Positions 35,571-46,310 of a stretch of 64,000 nt of DNA are shown one piece after another; the stretch's first letter is position 1, and every line of letters starts with the position of its first letter. The notes under the pieces were generated by a model, which was not told the DNA's origin, did not search any database, and saw only the letters and a list, made by a program, of their open reading frames with translations. The position numbers and the translations under genes are program-made. The DNA lies in NCBI GenBank assembly GCA_034440635.1, contig JAOTON010001136.1, positions 496,001 through 560,000 on the forward strand. The letters run 5' to 3'. This DNA comes from Lepas anatifera. Taxonomy: Eukaryota; Arthropoda; Thecostraca; Lepadidae.

Positions 35571-37589
35571 GGCTCCGGGCCTCTCTTATTGTTTGCCGCC
35601 CGTCCGCAGCCAGTCGCACAAGTCCATTCGATGGGTTAGCCGCCTATCTCCAGACAGCGCCGCCTTCTGCCCAGATTTGCACAGTTACTTCCCGGCAAAA
35701 CTTCTGAACAATTCAACGATAAAAGTATGGTGGAGAGTACCCCTCGAAAGGGACAAAAGGCAAAAATCTAAGTGGGAAGGGCCACCTTCAGAGGCTATTC
35801 CGTCCCTCCTCCGCCTACCACCTACAGAAATCCTAAAGCCTTTACTGTCATAATAAAACTGGAAAAATACTTCCTGAAAATTCAAAGATAATTGCTAGTA
35901 CGCCAATTATTGGATAAAGTGTATAAATCCTTGATAAATCATTCTTATCACAGGCAAGGACATCACAACATATTAATAGTTCAACTTAACATTTCCCGTT
36001 TTCTCGTAAGTGACCACGTTTCACTCCCCCACAGGCACACCAGCTGGTTCATGGTTGCTGCTTTCGCTGCTGCTGAGGGTGGTGTGGTCGTCTGCCGTCG
36101 CTGCCAGCCCCACCTGGAGAGGTTTCCCCACAGCGCCGGTACCTGGCCGGCGCCGCCGCTGGGAGTCCGTGTCGCAACAGTGAAGTATGCGCCACATTAG
36201 CCGGTCCGCTCTCCGCCGCCGGCGGCTGTCGCCCGCCGCCCTCCCCGCCGGCGCCCGACCAGCCCCTGCCGCGGGAGCTTGCACTGCCGCAGCGCCACCT
36301 GCAGGGTGCTATCCCATCACTGCGCGGCCAACGTAACTCACTCGTGAGAGCGGCGGGTTCTTGTGATATTCACTTGTTCTGAGTGTCAGTATTACCTAGA
36401 CTCAGAGAGAAGACATATTGAGATCGCGCAGGGATAACTAAATGTCATCGAGCCTGCGGGTATTGTCGTTCTCGCTACCCTTGAGTCGGAGCCTCGATGA
36501 TTAAATCAGATACGACGTTGTGAGGTCTTCTCAACGACATTTACAGTCAGCGTGCATTCATGCATGATCAGTGCCATCTGGCCCAGCTGAAGCACAAAAA
36601 GAGACAAAGCCAACGACAATGGCGGACCAGCCCGTTCGATTCCACGTCTGCGTTCCAAGGTACAACAAACGCAACTGGAATGTTTATTAGTTGCCATAGC
36701 TTGGACGCTTCGGTGTGGTTCAGACTAACAAAGAACTGTTCATAGAAGGCGCAGCTAGCGTGTTTTCCCCCGTAGTTTACGACCGGTAACATGCTAACCA
36801 ATGAGCCTGCATTCTGCATCAAAACGTGCACACCCTCTGTGTTTGCATACGCTGGTTTTGAACTGAACGTCAGGTGGCAGATCAGTTCCAGCCTATCAAA
36901 ACCACTTCAAGCCGTCATTGAATGCAAATCCTGAGGCGCTAAGCGCGTCTCGGATGCAGTCCAGATCATTACACCCAACCAAGAGCTGAGTGCGAAGCTG
37001 GTAAACCCAAAAGTCTCCGCGCTGAGACAAATGCATAATTATCCGAAATCTAGGTAGGTAGCTGCCGAGCAATAACTTGTTTAAATCAGCCGGTCGCCGG
37101 AGCCCCCCACCCCGGTTCCTCCACGACCGGACAAAGGGTGCTGAACGAGAGCCGGGAGCAGGTCACCGGGCACAAACGCCACCTGCTGCTCTTTGTTCTG
37201 CACATGCTGGAATGTGCAGTGACTGAGCCGGCAGATTCATTCAGATTTTGCGGCCATGATCAACTTAAGTCTTCTTTAAGCTAGGACTCAAAAGAATGGT
37301 TACGCATCCAAAGTCGTTGATTTGCGAACTATACTGCATAGCCTAGGTTATCTTCGCATCGGTGCCATCCCTCAGCCGTGCTGGGGCTTTCTGCCCAACG
37401 GCTGTTTTTCTGCGGCTCGTAGGAAACGGTCCAGAAGAGTCGGGTGAATGTGTCGGCGGGATCAGTCACATGCGTCGCGTGCTATGGCTGTTGGACAGCT
37501 TGGTCCGGCCCGGGACCGACGCTGAGCCGCGAGTCTGCAGTCTCCTCACGTACGCGCCGGCGACCGCGGCGGCAGCTGGTCTCTCCGCC
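35571..37589. other. Unique sequence with CpG-rich patch
   Basis: 36040-36330 is GC- and CpG-rich. A pyrimidine stretch ending CACAG at about 36033 could act as a splice acceptor, but no supported exon follows. No gene is recognised. Confidence 0.45.
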
Positions 37590-37970
37590 GGACCCTGGCT
37601 CTCCGGCTGGTGACGTCACCGGGGCCCACTCCATAGGAAACTGCAGCGGTAGTTGGAACGGAGCAAGGCCCTAAAATACAACAGTAGCTCAGTTCCGGAC
37701 CCTGGCTCTCCGGCTGGTGACGTCACCGGGGCCCACTCCATAGGAGACTGCAGCGGCAGTTGGAACGGAGCAAGGCCCTAAAATACAACAGTAGCTCAGT
37801 TCCGGACCCTGGCTCTCCGGCTGGTGACGTCACCGGGGCCCACTCCATAGGAGACTGCAGCGGCAGTTGGAACGGACCAAGGCCCCAAAATACAACAGCA
37901 GCTCAGTCCAGGACCCTGCCTCTCCAGCTGGTGACGTCACCGGGGCCCACTTCATCGGAGACTGCAGCGG
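37590..37970 (+). repeat. 107-bp tandem array with a CRE in each unit
   Basis: Units start GGACCCTGG at 37590, 37697, 37804 and 37911, a constant 107-bp period; the last is partial. Each contains GGTGACGTCACC, a 12-bp perfect palindrome that includes the full cAMP response element TGACGTCA (37611, 37718, 37825, 37932). Units 1-3 are nearly identical; unit 4 has about ten changes yet keeps the palindrome. Confidence 0.96.
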
Positions 37971-38025
37971 CCGCACGCCCACTCAGTGCCTGACCAGGCT
38001 CCTTGAGGAGGCGGAGGTGACGTCA
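37611..38025. promoter_or_regulatory. Cluster of five TGACGTCA sites
   Basis: Exact full CRE octamers are at 37611, 37718, 37825, 37932 and, outside the array, 38018. TGACGTCA is the established high-affinity site for CREB/ATF/AP-1-like bZIP dimers. The surrounding DNA is CpG-rich. Whether it regulates a nearby promoter is unknown. Confidence 0.5.
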
Positions 38026-38886
38026 TCCGTTTTATGGCGGCTGAATTCCCCTTAAGATGCCTCCGAGTGCACTGCGAACAGCGCTTATCTACCATATCAC
38101 TCCCTCCGGCACCGGGTGTTCAGTTAATCATATACAGAGTTTGCATGCATGCCAAAGAATAATCACCACAACTGGCTTTCCCTTTCAGAATTGACCTTTA
38201 AGTATTGGCAAGGATGAGCTTGATACAAAACAGAACTGAGCTTTTGCGAAACAAAAAATATTCGGCTGTTGCAATTTAAATTTTGGGTGCCACTTTAAAC
38301 TTTCTACTCTGGGTTTTTTCTGAAAATTATTTACAGCATAAAGATGATTTTCCAGTAATAGATTGTATATACAATTCAAAATATAAGGGAAAACATTTAA
38401 TCTAACAAGCAGTTCAAATCAGACCTAAAACCATATCTAACCATGTCTCCAGAATCAGACCAAAATCAGACCATTGAACATGCTATACATCAAGAAGATT
38501 GTGGGGATGAAAAACGGCTAGGTTAGGTAAGCTCTAAGGGTCAGACTACATTGCTAGTTTTTCGTTTTCATTTGTTCCCTTTCTAAGGTTTTACGTTTTT
38601 ATTGTTTTTTTCTTTAGTTTTTTTTCGTATTTACGTGTTTCGTTTATCTACCATTTACGTTCTCCTCCTGTCTCTTTCTGTGCCTAATTGACAAACATAA
38701 AAGCCAAACTAAGATGTTTATTGGGAGATATAGCTATATCAATAGCAAAAGCAGCGTGGCAGTAGGATACGACCGTGCATGAGCCATGGACGGATTCAGG
38801 AAGAATACAACGGGGGCAGGCGCCGCACTTTCATCCCACCTTCCCCTGAACTAACCTGGTGTCCCGCCGAACTGCGCCAACCAGAG
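38026..38886. other. Unique AT-rich sequence and solo hAT-like end
   Basis: No gene is seen. 38785-38805 (CATGGACGGATTCAGG) is a hAT-like terminus just upstream of the element at 38887. Confidence 0.5.
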
Positions 38887-39110
38887 CATGGGCGGATCTA
38901 AGATTTCCCATCTCAGTTGGGGGGGGGTCATCCAGTCACGGGGCACCATTCGGACCAATGGGCGTCCGTTTTGAACGACGAGGCTTAGCAAAGGTGTCAA
39001 TATTATAACCGTGGTGCCGATAGTTGCATCTGGGGGAGGAGTGGGAAGTGACCTTTCAGGGGGCGCCAAGGGGACAACTGCTCCCTCTGCTCCCCCTGGA
39101 CCCGCCCATA
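38887..39110. mobile_element. 224-bp hAT-like MITE
   Basis: The left end is CATGGGCGGATCTAAG and the right end, reverse-complemented, is TATGGGCGGGTCCAGG. G-runs lie inside the left end and C-runs inside the right. No convincing 8-bp duplication is seen in the flanks. Confidence 0.55.
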
Positions 39111-39547
39111 GCATCCAGGATCCAGAAATTCAGGTACCTGCGAGGTGATCACATCCCAATATCAACCCGCGAAAGATTCCATCTGAAAGTATGGTCTGCC
39201 CATGCTGCCCTTACCTTTAGAAAGCTCCCGTATATATGCTCACCAAATACCACTATTAGTCGTCCTGGTGTACAAAATCAATTTCAAAATTGTTTAAATA
39301 ATTCAGTTGTGCAAAATAAAGCTTAAACATATAATAACCCTTCTCATTTTTGTTGTTCTAACATCTTCCAACTACTTCTTTCGATGCTTTTTTAAGAGTG
39401 TTTCCTTTTTTCAAGCACATTTTCTCGTTTTTTCTCTCTTTCGTTTTATTTCGTTTTGGGCAGTGTAGCTTCCCCAATACGTTTCAATTGTCCAAACTTA
39501 TTTCCGGTTACCAAAAAAACTCATAAAAAACTATAAAAACACTTCAT

Positions 39548-40654
39548 TTAACACCCAGGGACCCCTGCGCGTTATGCAAGGGTCCCTGGCATAGCGCGCC
39601 CCACCGGGAGGGGGGCGTTTTTTTGTCGTCGATCCGTATATCATTTTCCAGAAAAGCTAAATAAAAATTACGGACGGTGTTCAAAAGCTCAATATGAAAC
39701 AAATATAAATTATACGGACTATTTTCCTGTCAGGTCAATACTGAGGTCAGCAGAGGTCAAGGAAGGTTCCATAGGCTTACAACAGGGCAGTGCTCATTTT
39801 TCCCATCTATATTTGTATTCAGAGGAGCTAGAGCAAAACTTCAGGTGGTATTGAATTCCTATCATCGCGGCAAATCGAAATATGTATGATATAGCCATTC
39901 TAGGTCAAAAGGTAAAAGTGACCTGATACCGAGTTAGGTCAGAGTCACATGCTGACCTGGTGTGGTCATGTTGTATATCAATCGACTCCCAGTGACAATA
40001 TAAGCACAATACAAGTAAAATGGAGGCTTTATTTTAAGTCAGTGCAAAGTTATTGGCAAAATAATCACTGTATACGCATGTGACCTCGCATGACCTTTGA
40101 TAGATCAGATGTAAAAAAAAACATCAACTGCACATTCAAGATCGTGGTAAGATAGGGTTTTAGTACATCTTTGGCTTAAGGGTATTTTAGTACATCTATC
40201 CAGTATTTGCTGAAAACGAGACCTTTTCATTTTCCACAGGACACTTATACTGGGGTGACCAAAAAACGGACCCCACCTTGGGTCAACAACATGAAAATTT
40301 CTAGATAGCAGCTTCGTACGCCCTAATAACCTCATTAGGTATATTGTGAAAGTCTGAAACTGATCACTTGGCAGATGTTCTTCATGCGTTGCTTCAAACT
40401 CGTGATTTTAATTTTTTAATCTTTTTTATAAATTATGTCCAAGTTGTTCCCAGTTCGGATTTCAGGTCAGTTCGTTTGACTTTGAATAGCTCCTTGACCT
40501 AACATAACCTGACCTAAACAATGTATCAGATGCGTAAATTGATTAGGGATAAGATTCTGTAAGTTGCGTTGTTCTGCGTCTCTTCGCTTTTGCATCATCT
40601 GGGGAAAACCAGGAGGGGAGGGGGGGCGAATTTCCCCAGCAAGGCATGTGTTAA
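39548..40654 (+). mobile_element. Copy C: diverged relative of the AGGTCA element
   Basis: TTAA lies at 39548 and at 40651, each followed inwards by CAC, and both ends carry a GGGGGGCG or CGCCCCCC block. The interior shares blocks with copy A in the same order and orientation (TATATCAA, CCAGTGACAA, AAAGTTATTG.CAAAAT, GTGACCT...TGACCT). GCGCCCCACCGGG near the left end is also shared. It keeps 12 exact AGGTCA/TGACCT hexamers, including DR4 pairs at 39744/39754 and 40081/40091. The left end adds a hairpin (39555-39589, 14-bp arms with one mismatch). The right boundary is less certain than the left. Confidence 0.7.
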
Positions 40655-43600
40655 AAGTGTACAGTGTAGCACGTATGTACTTTACAAATGCAATACCATG
40701 GGTTTACTGGCTATAGGTCTGAAATATGAGGAGAGGCACAATCCCTGGTCCTTGCGCCACTAGCCTAATACTTACTGTTCAGACAATCCATAGTCCTCCC
40801 TGCCTGAAGAGAGGTCTGGCCAGTGCTTCACCTCTCAACAATAACTTGGCCACACCAGCTGCCCGATATTTCCAGTTCCACTGGTTCTCGTGCTATTGCT
40901 GAAGGCCTTGCTACATCGCTGAAAATGAGTAGACCTCGACAGACGTTGACCCCGGGAGGGTGGAGGCACGTGTGCTCACTGCTAGACTACATTATATGGG
41001 ATCCAGTGCCCAATCTCAAAATCCACTGCCGGTCCCCTAGTCTCCGAGTCGCAAGTGATGCAGCAGCCAACTGAAGCGCGGCACGGGGACGCCAGACTCC
41101 GTCCCGGGCGGCGGTTCTCTTCAGACTTGATCCGATGACTGTCGGCTCAGTTGACGGCCGTGCGGATGGCGAGTGCGCCGCAGATGTCTGATGTAGTCCC
41201 CCATTACACGGGGCAATGTCTGGCAGGTACCGCGCCGGAACACCCCACACCGAACACTGTGAATTAACCCGTATGGTGCTGAGAAAAAACTGATAATTAA
41301 TTGTACTCATGACTAAATTGCAGTGAAGTGTGCAATTCGCCTGCACTAATATTGAATTAGACAAAATAAGTTTTTTTCTATTTTTCCCAATCCTAAATTA
41401 GCACCTCGCCAGGTTGTTTATGTTCTAAAATAACATCGGAATGAAACAAAAATACGGTGATCCCCCTTTGAGCCGAGGGGCAAGGTTTTGACAGGAATTC
41501 ATTGATATTTCACCCTAATCAGAGTTTGCTAGTGCCCTAGTGACAACAGTTTTTTTATTTCAATGACAGCTGCATACAAATTCATTTCCTTTTCATTCTG
41601 GTAGAGACACTATAATGACGTCTCTAGGTGGGGCTACTTCCGTAGCTGCTCCAAAAATAGATAGAGGATATTAAAACAGGCTGAGGAGTTGTGAGGATCC
41701 ACGCAAACAGGAATGATCGAGAGGATATACTTAGTGTCAGCGACGCAAAATTAGCATGGATAATGAGCCTACGCGTAATTATGGTGGACTTCAGTAAGCA
41801 AGGCGAGCATATTCAAACACCCCATGGGAATTGTATGCATTTCAGTTGAAAGGACGCGCAAGAAATGAAACCGCGATGACAAGCCAGTCACAGCACTTTT
41901 GTACTTATTGCAAACCACCTCGTTTTGATTCATCAGGTGAAATTCACACACCAGCACTGAGCTCATACTGACCTTTATCAAACTCCTCCAGAAGTCCCTT
42001 TAGCTTGGAAGGAGATTGGATGAGGCGTGAGAGGAGTTGGGAGGAGCATGCAGGAGGCTGGTCGCGCCACAAGAACGATTGAAACGTGCTTGGATAGGAT
42101 AAGAGGAGGTTGAAGGTGTCGCGAAAAAAACTTTATTCAATACGTGGCACCTGGAATAGCTTGTTACGAATGTCTACCGACGCTTCTTTTATTTCCAACC
42201 GCTCAAAGTAAGAGAGAAAGATGCAGCTGTCCCGACAAAGTGGGTGGCGCATACAGCACAGTCTGTTAACGCTGAGTCAACTGTTTACGGTCCGGTACGT
42301 TCTCTGTTTTGTAGAATAACATGCTTTGTAAAATACTAAAATATTCACGGCCTCTGTTTTCTAAAATTTTTGGAGACATGACAATGTTTCAGCACTGGAC
42401 ATTCACAGCGGATGATTCTCTCCTTAATTAGAGTTGTTGCCCGGAATCCATAAAAAAGACTCAGTGTGGTACTCCTTGATCTGCCTTCTTTTAATAATTT
42501 TCCTTTCACTTGTCTCGCCTTTTGACCAATTTTGCAAGCGTTTTGAACCTTCAGTGCAGAAGATAAGACGAATTCTTAAACCGTGTATTGGGACGACTAA
42601 AATGGCTGTGATAAAACCCTTCACCTTTTTATAATCTCTTAAAATATTTTTTCGAACAATACGCGCAGCAGACACAGCTGATAAGTACACTCTTTGATAG
42701 TCCTGGTCCAGTTCCCGTTTTGTAGGGCGCCCAAACCGGGCACACGCGTACAATTGTTCGGTTTTAGGAGCAGTCGGCGGCCTGGCCCGCATGTGCGGCC
42801 CCGCCGTAGGCCGGTCGCGGCGGCGGACAATCGCGGCGACATTCTCGGCTGCCGGGCTGTTATCGCAGCATCAGCGCCGGCCTCAGCCTACCCCTCCAGA
42901 CAGGTTTACGGCCCGCCCGATCGCCCCGGGGGACCGCCCCGGCTCGCAACTGCGCCGCTAAATTGTCACGCCTACTCCACAGTCCCGGCAGCGCCCGTTC
43001 CAGGCAGCCGTTCTGCAATCAATCGCAGCGACAGCCACTTCAAACAAAACCAGTCGCCACGCCGGCTGCGCGCGCGGAAAGTTAGAGGAAAAGTTTGGCT
43101 TTTTAACGCAAAAACGTGCTCTGTTCTCCTTAAAGCAGCATTTGTGACAAACTGGTCTCATACAATTTGCTCCCCTACGGACCGACAACCAACTAGAAGT
43201 GTCAAGCTCTGTCGAGCTTTGTGATATCGCTCCCTAAAATTTCTCCTTCCGTGTATATCATTTATAATGACTCCCAGTATTTTTCTAATCTCTCTCGTCT
43301 CCTATCAGCATTTATATCCTCGCAAACTGCAAGGATTACTGAGTACTTCCCTCGATATTTTTCAACTGTGCTAGGACGGAGGAAGACACTATCTATGCAA
43401 GAATCTGCCGTCTCATTTCTGCTTCCGGGCCGTCGTCGTTTGCGATGTTGACAGTGCAGCGTATTGCAGTCACGCGTCGTGCCCAGTACTGCGTTATCAG
43501 CAACTCAACAGTCTGCGCCCGTCTCCAAACCACCCCTTTTAACGTCATAAAAATTCGTGCCGACGCACATAACGCTGCTGTTCGGGCACATATCGCCCCA

Positions 43601-44841
43601 ATGATCATGATGTGTTTGGCACGCTTGATGATGCCGCCAGGCTGCAGCCCAGAGCAATAACGCTCGGCAGCTCGGCGCGAACACTGCTGGTGACAACAGA
43701 TGATGGAACAACTTCAACCCAAGCTTCTACACGGCACATAGTTTATGAGGCTGAAGGTGGGGATGGTGAACGTAGCTATAGCTCTGCACTTGCACAGGAC
43801 GTTGAGGCATCTGCAGCATTTCCGGAGAGCCAACTTTCGTCCCGACTCAGCAATCGTTCAGTGGGTTCGTCTCGTTGGCGTCAGGCCGCGCAGCAGACCA
43901 CGCCCCGTCGCGATGACGTCCGTGTGCCCCCTCGGCGACGCCCTTCCCCGCTCTGGCAGGACGCAATCGATACCGTATCTCTTCGCACCATTGCACACGC
44001 CTCCACTGAGCACTGGTCTGACCGCTCACTGCTGGCCGGAGTTAGCGTCGGGCGCAGTCAGACGGGGTGGGGTGGCCGCCCCCGGCACCGACCATTCCTC
44101 TGCGGCGACTTCCGACACGGCTGAGCCATCGCGACGGCTATTGCGCACCACGATTGATAGTTAGGACTCAGGCAGCTTCCAGTAACGCCACAAACACCAG
44201 CAGCACAATGCATGAAGTTGGGCAGTATGGCCTGGGAACAATGATTTTCAAAGTAAATAAAAGTAATGATGTCACCGTGTCGATATTAGTCATCGATAGG
44301 GATCTTACGACTCAGTCTGAGCATGGAGACAAATGCATCGTGTCGCAAAGCTAAAAGTAATTTACGTATCCTGTTAAATGAATATACCGATCTGCTAAAC
44401 CATGCTCAATCTGTCTGACTGTCCATCCCTGTGGTCGGCAAAATATTCTGTATTTTGTGTTTTTATCTGAAATAGATTTTTGTCAAAGTCTTTAAGGAAA
44501 ACAAGAACTTGTTTAAATAAAAACAGGCCAGACCAAGAGGAAGTCCTCGCACTATGTATTCTTAGTACGTTCCCGATCATCAGGCTGAATATTTTCACAT
44601 CAGACCTCCCAGATGTTGTCTGAAGTTACCTGAGCAAGCTGCGATTCTTTTCCCAATTAATTTATCTGACTTGAGGTCAGACCATTTTCACGATTCCACC
44701 AAGCATGGATATGATATCATTTGATTCGCCACAATCAGAGGACTCCAACGATACCTAAATGTCCGCCTTAAAGCCGCTCGGTAAGAATATATATGCAGCG
44801 AAATCTGCAATACCCTATTATAGTTCTATTGAGTTCTCTTT
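40655..44841. other. Unique sequence with CpG-rich patches
   Basis: CpG-rich patches at 41030-41260, 42730-43080 and 43650-44160. Long frames inside them (42694-43224, 176 codons; 43612-44124, 170 codons) overlap frames in other phases and show no family motif. 41980-42120 holds GGAGGTTGG-like words related to the 35-kb MITE. Confidence 0.45.
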
Positions 44842-44967
44842 GACATCTGATGACCTCAACATTGACCTCACCTCAACATCTGATGCCTCAACATTGCCTC
44901 CTAAAATCTGATGACCTCAACATTGCCTCCTAACATCTGATGACCTCAACATTGACATAACCTAAAC
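44842..44967. repeat. Short minisatellite, about 29-35-bp period
   Basis: Four units share ATCTGATG.CCTCAACATTG, with tails of GACCTCACCTCAA, CCTCCTAAA, CCTCCTAAC and GACATAACC. TGACCTCA words recur here, but there is no other similarity to the TTAA elements. Confidence 0.88.
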
Positions 44968-45930
44968 ATGTTTCGTATAATTGCGCTTTGTCTCGACAAC
45001 ATATTTCAGACGCCGCCCGAAATTGGGGTTCAGCTCTTCTATGAAATGAGGTGGGCAGATGGGGACTAAGTAGGCCTCCAGTAGGAGTGAGCCACGCCAA
45101 GAGCCACAGCGGGGCGTGTGTTAAAATGCATTAGTCAAACATGATATCTTTGTGACGTTTAGGGATCTGCCTAACAGACCGAAAGTCTACCTGAACCCTC
45201 CGTGGTTGCTAGCATACTGATCCATCTTGTTAAAGGTTTTTTAATGATGTCCATAAATTTAGCACGTATCCTAAGGATCTGAGTTCTGTGTGTGTGTAAG
45301 TGCTGGGGTTTAAGGGCACTGCGGCGTTAAGACTATTCTTAAACCACACATTATATCTCCATTAACCGACTCAAACCCATGTTTGGTCAAAAGGTATCAA
45401 ATCGATAAAAGTGCAGCTGCTCTAGAAAACGCGTAGGTACATGGTACCATCTGGCTTTGACTTCACCGTGAAAGCTAAGTGATGAGTGCAATTGGACCCA
45501 CAAACTGCGCAGGGCCAACCACCATAAGCCAACATGCCAATCCGAGTTCACTGCAGATTCGTCTTCGAAACGCTTGTTTGGAACCGAGGTCAAATCCCGG
45601 CACAACGAACGCCGCACCACAATTACCTCACAGGTCACGTCCCTAACAAATGACAGCGAGCTCACAAAGCTGCAGCATTTGCGGAAGCCGGCTGCGAACA
45701 TGACTCGGTGACTTAGATCCCAGCGGCGGTGCGGAGCCACGGCCACTGAAGTCCAAGCACGGCGCCGTTGAAGTAGTGCTTCCTGTCGAATAGATACAGA
45801 CGGGTGCACAACGAGACCCTTCTGACCTTATTGAGGCCGGAAAATGTAAATTACTAAAACTCGCGTCAATACTTTTTGGAAGTATTTCTACTTTGATTAA
45901 AATAGTTCCGTCCCATCTGCCATCGCTTGC
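44968..45930. other. Unique non-coding sequence
   Basis: No gene is seen. A short GT run near 45290 and a C14-type homopolymer at about 45932-45946 close the stretch. Confidence 0.5.
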
Positions 45931-45959
45931 TCCCCCCCCCCCCCCAACTGAGACCTGTT

Positions 45960-46310
45960 TGCGCCCCTGCGCAGCTCCGATGAGGCTCTATAGAAGCAGT
46001 TCGGCTGAGGAGCTGTTGTCAGCTGGAGAGAGAAGCCGCACGTCATCGCAGCGCCGCTGCTGCGCCGCGTCTCTGCTCTCGTCACGCACCGGGCCTAACG
46101 CTGATTGGCTCCAATTGCAGCGCGGCGCGGCGATGGCGACGCGGCGCGGCTCTAGTGGTGCGGCTGATTTGTCGCGACGACAGACCACCCGGCGTGGTGC
46201 TGCGTCGATATCGCCTCACGATCGGCCGCCGTGTCGTCGCGCGGTCGCCGCAGCGGCTCAGGCGGCGCAAGCGGCCCGGTCCAGAATCTGACTGAGGTCG
46301 GCATCGCGTG
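45960..46310 (+). promoter_or_regulatory. CpG-rich island with Y-box, promoter candidate
   Basis: CG is dense throughout (about nine in the single stretch 46081-46140). CTGATTGGCT at 46101-46110 matches the NF-Y/Y-box consensus exactly and is followed by a second CCAAT in direct orientation and then GCGCGGCGCGGCG. No TATA or transcript evidence exists, so the promoter role and strand are inference. Confidence 0.3.

Noticed and set aside
42694..44124. 176- and 170-codon frames as candidate genes
   Set aside because: Both lie in CpG-rich DNA with overlapping frames in other phases and have no recognisable domain or splice-supported extension.
44842..44967. TGACCTCA-bearing minisatellite as a fourth member of the AGGTCA element family
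   Set aside because: Only the hexamer is shared; no terminal repeats, no TTAA ends and no other block similarity.
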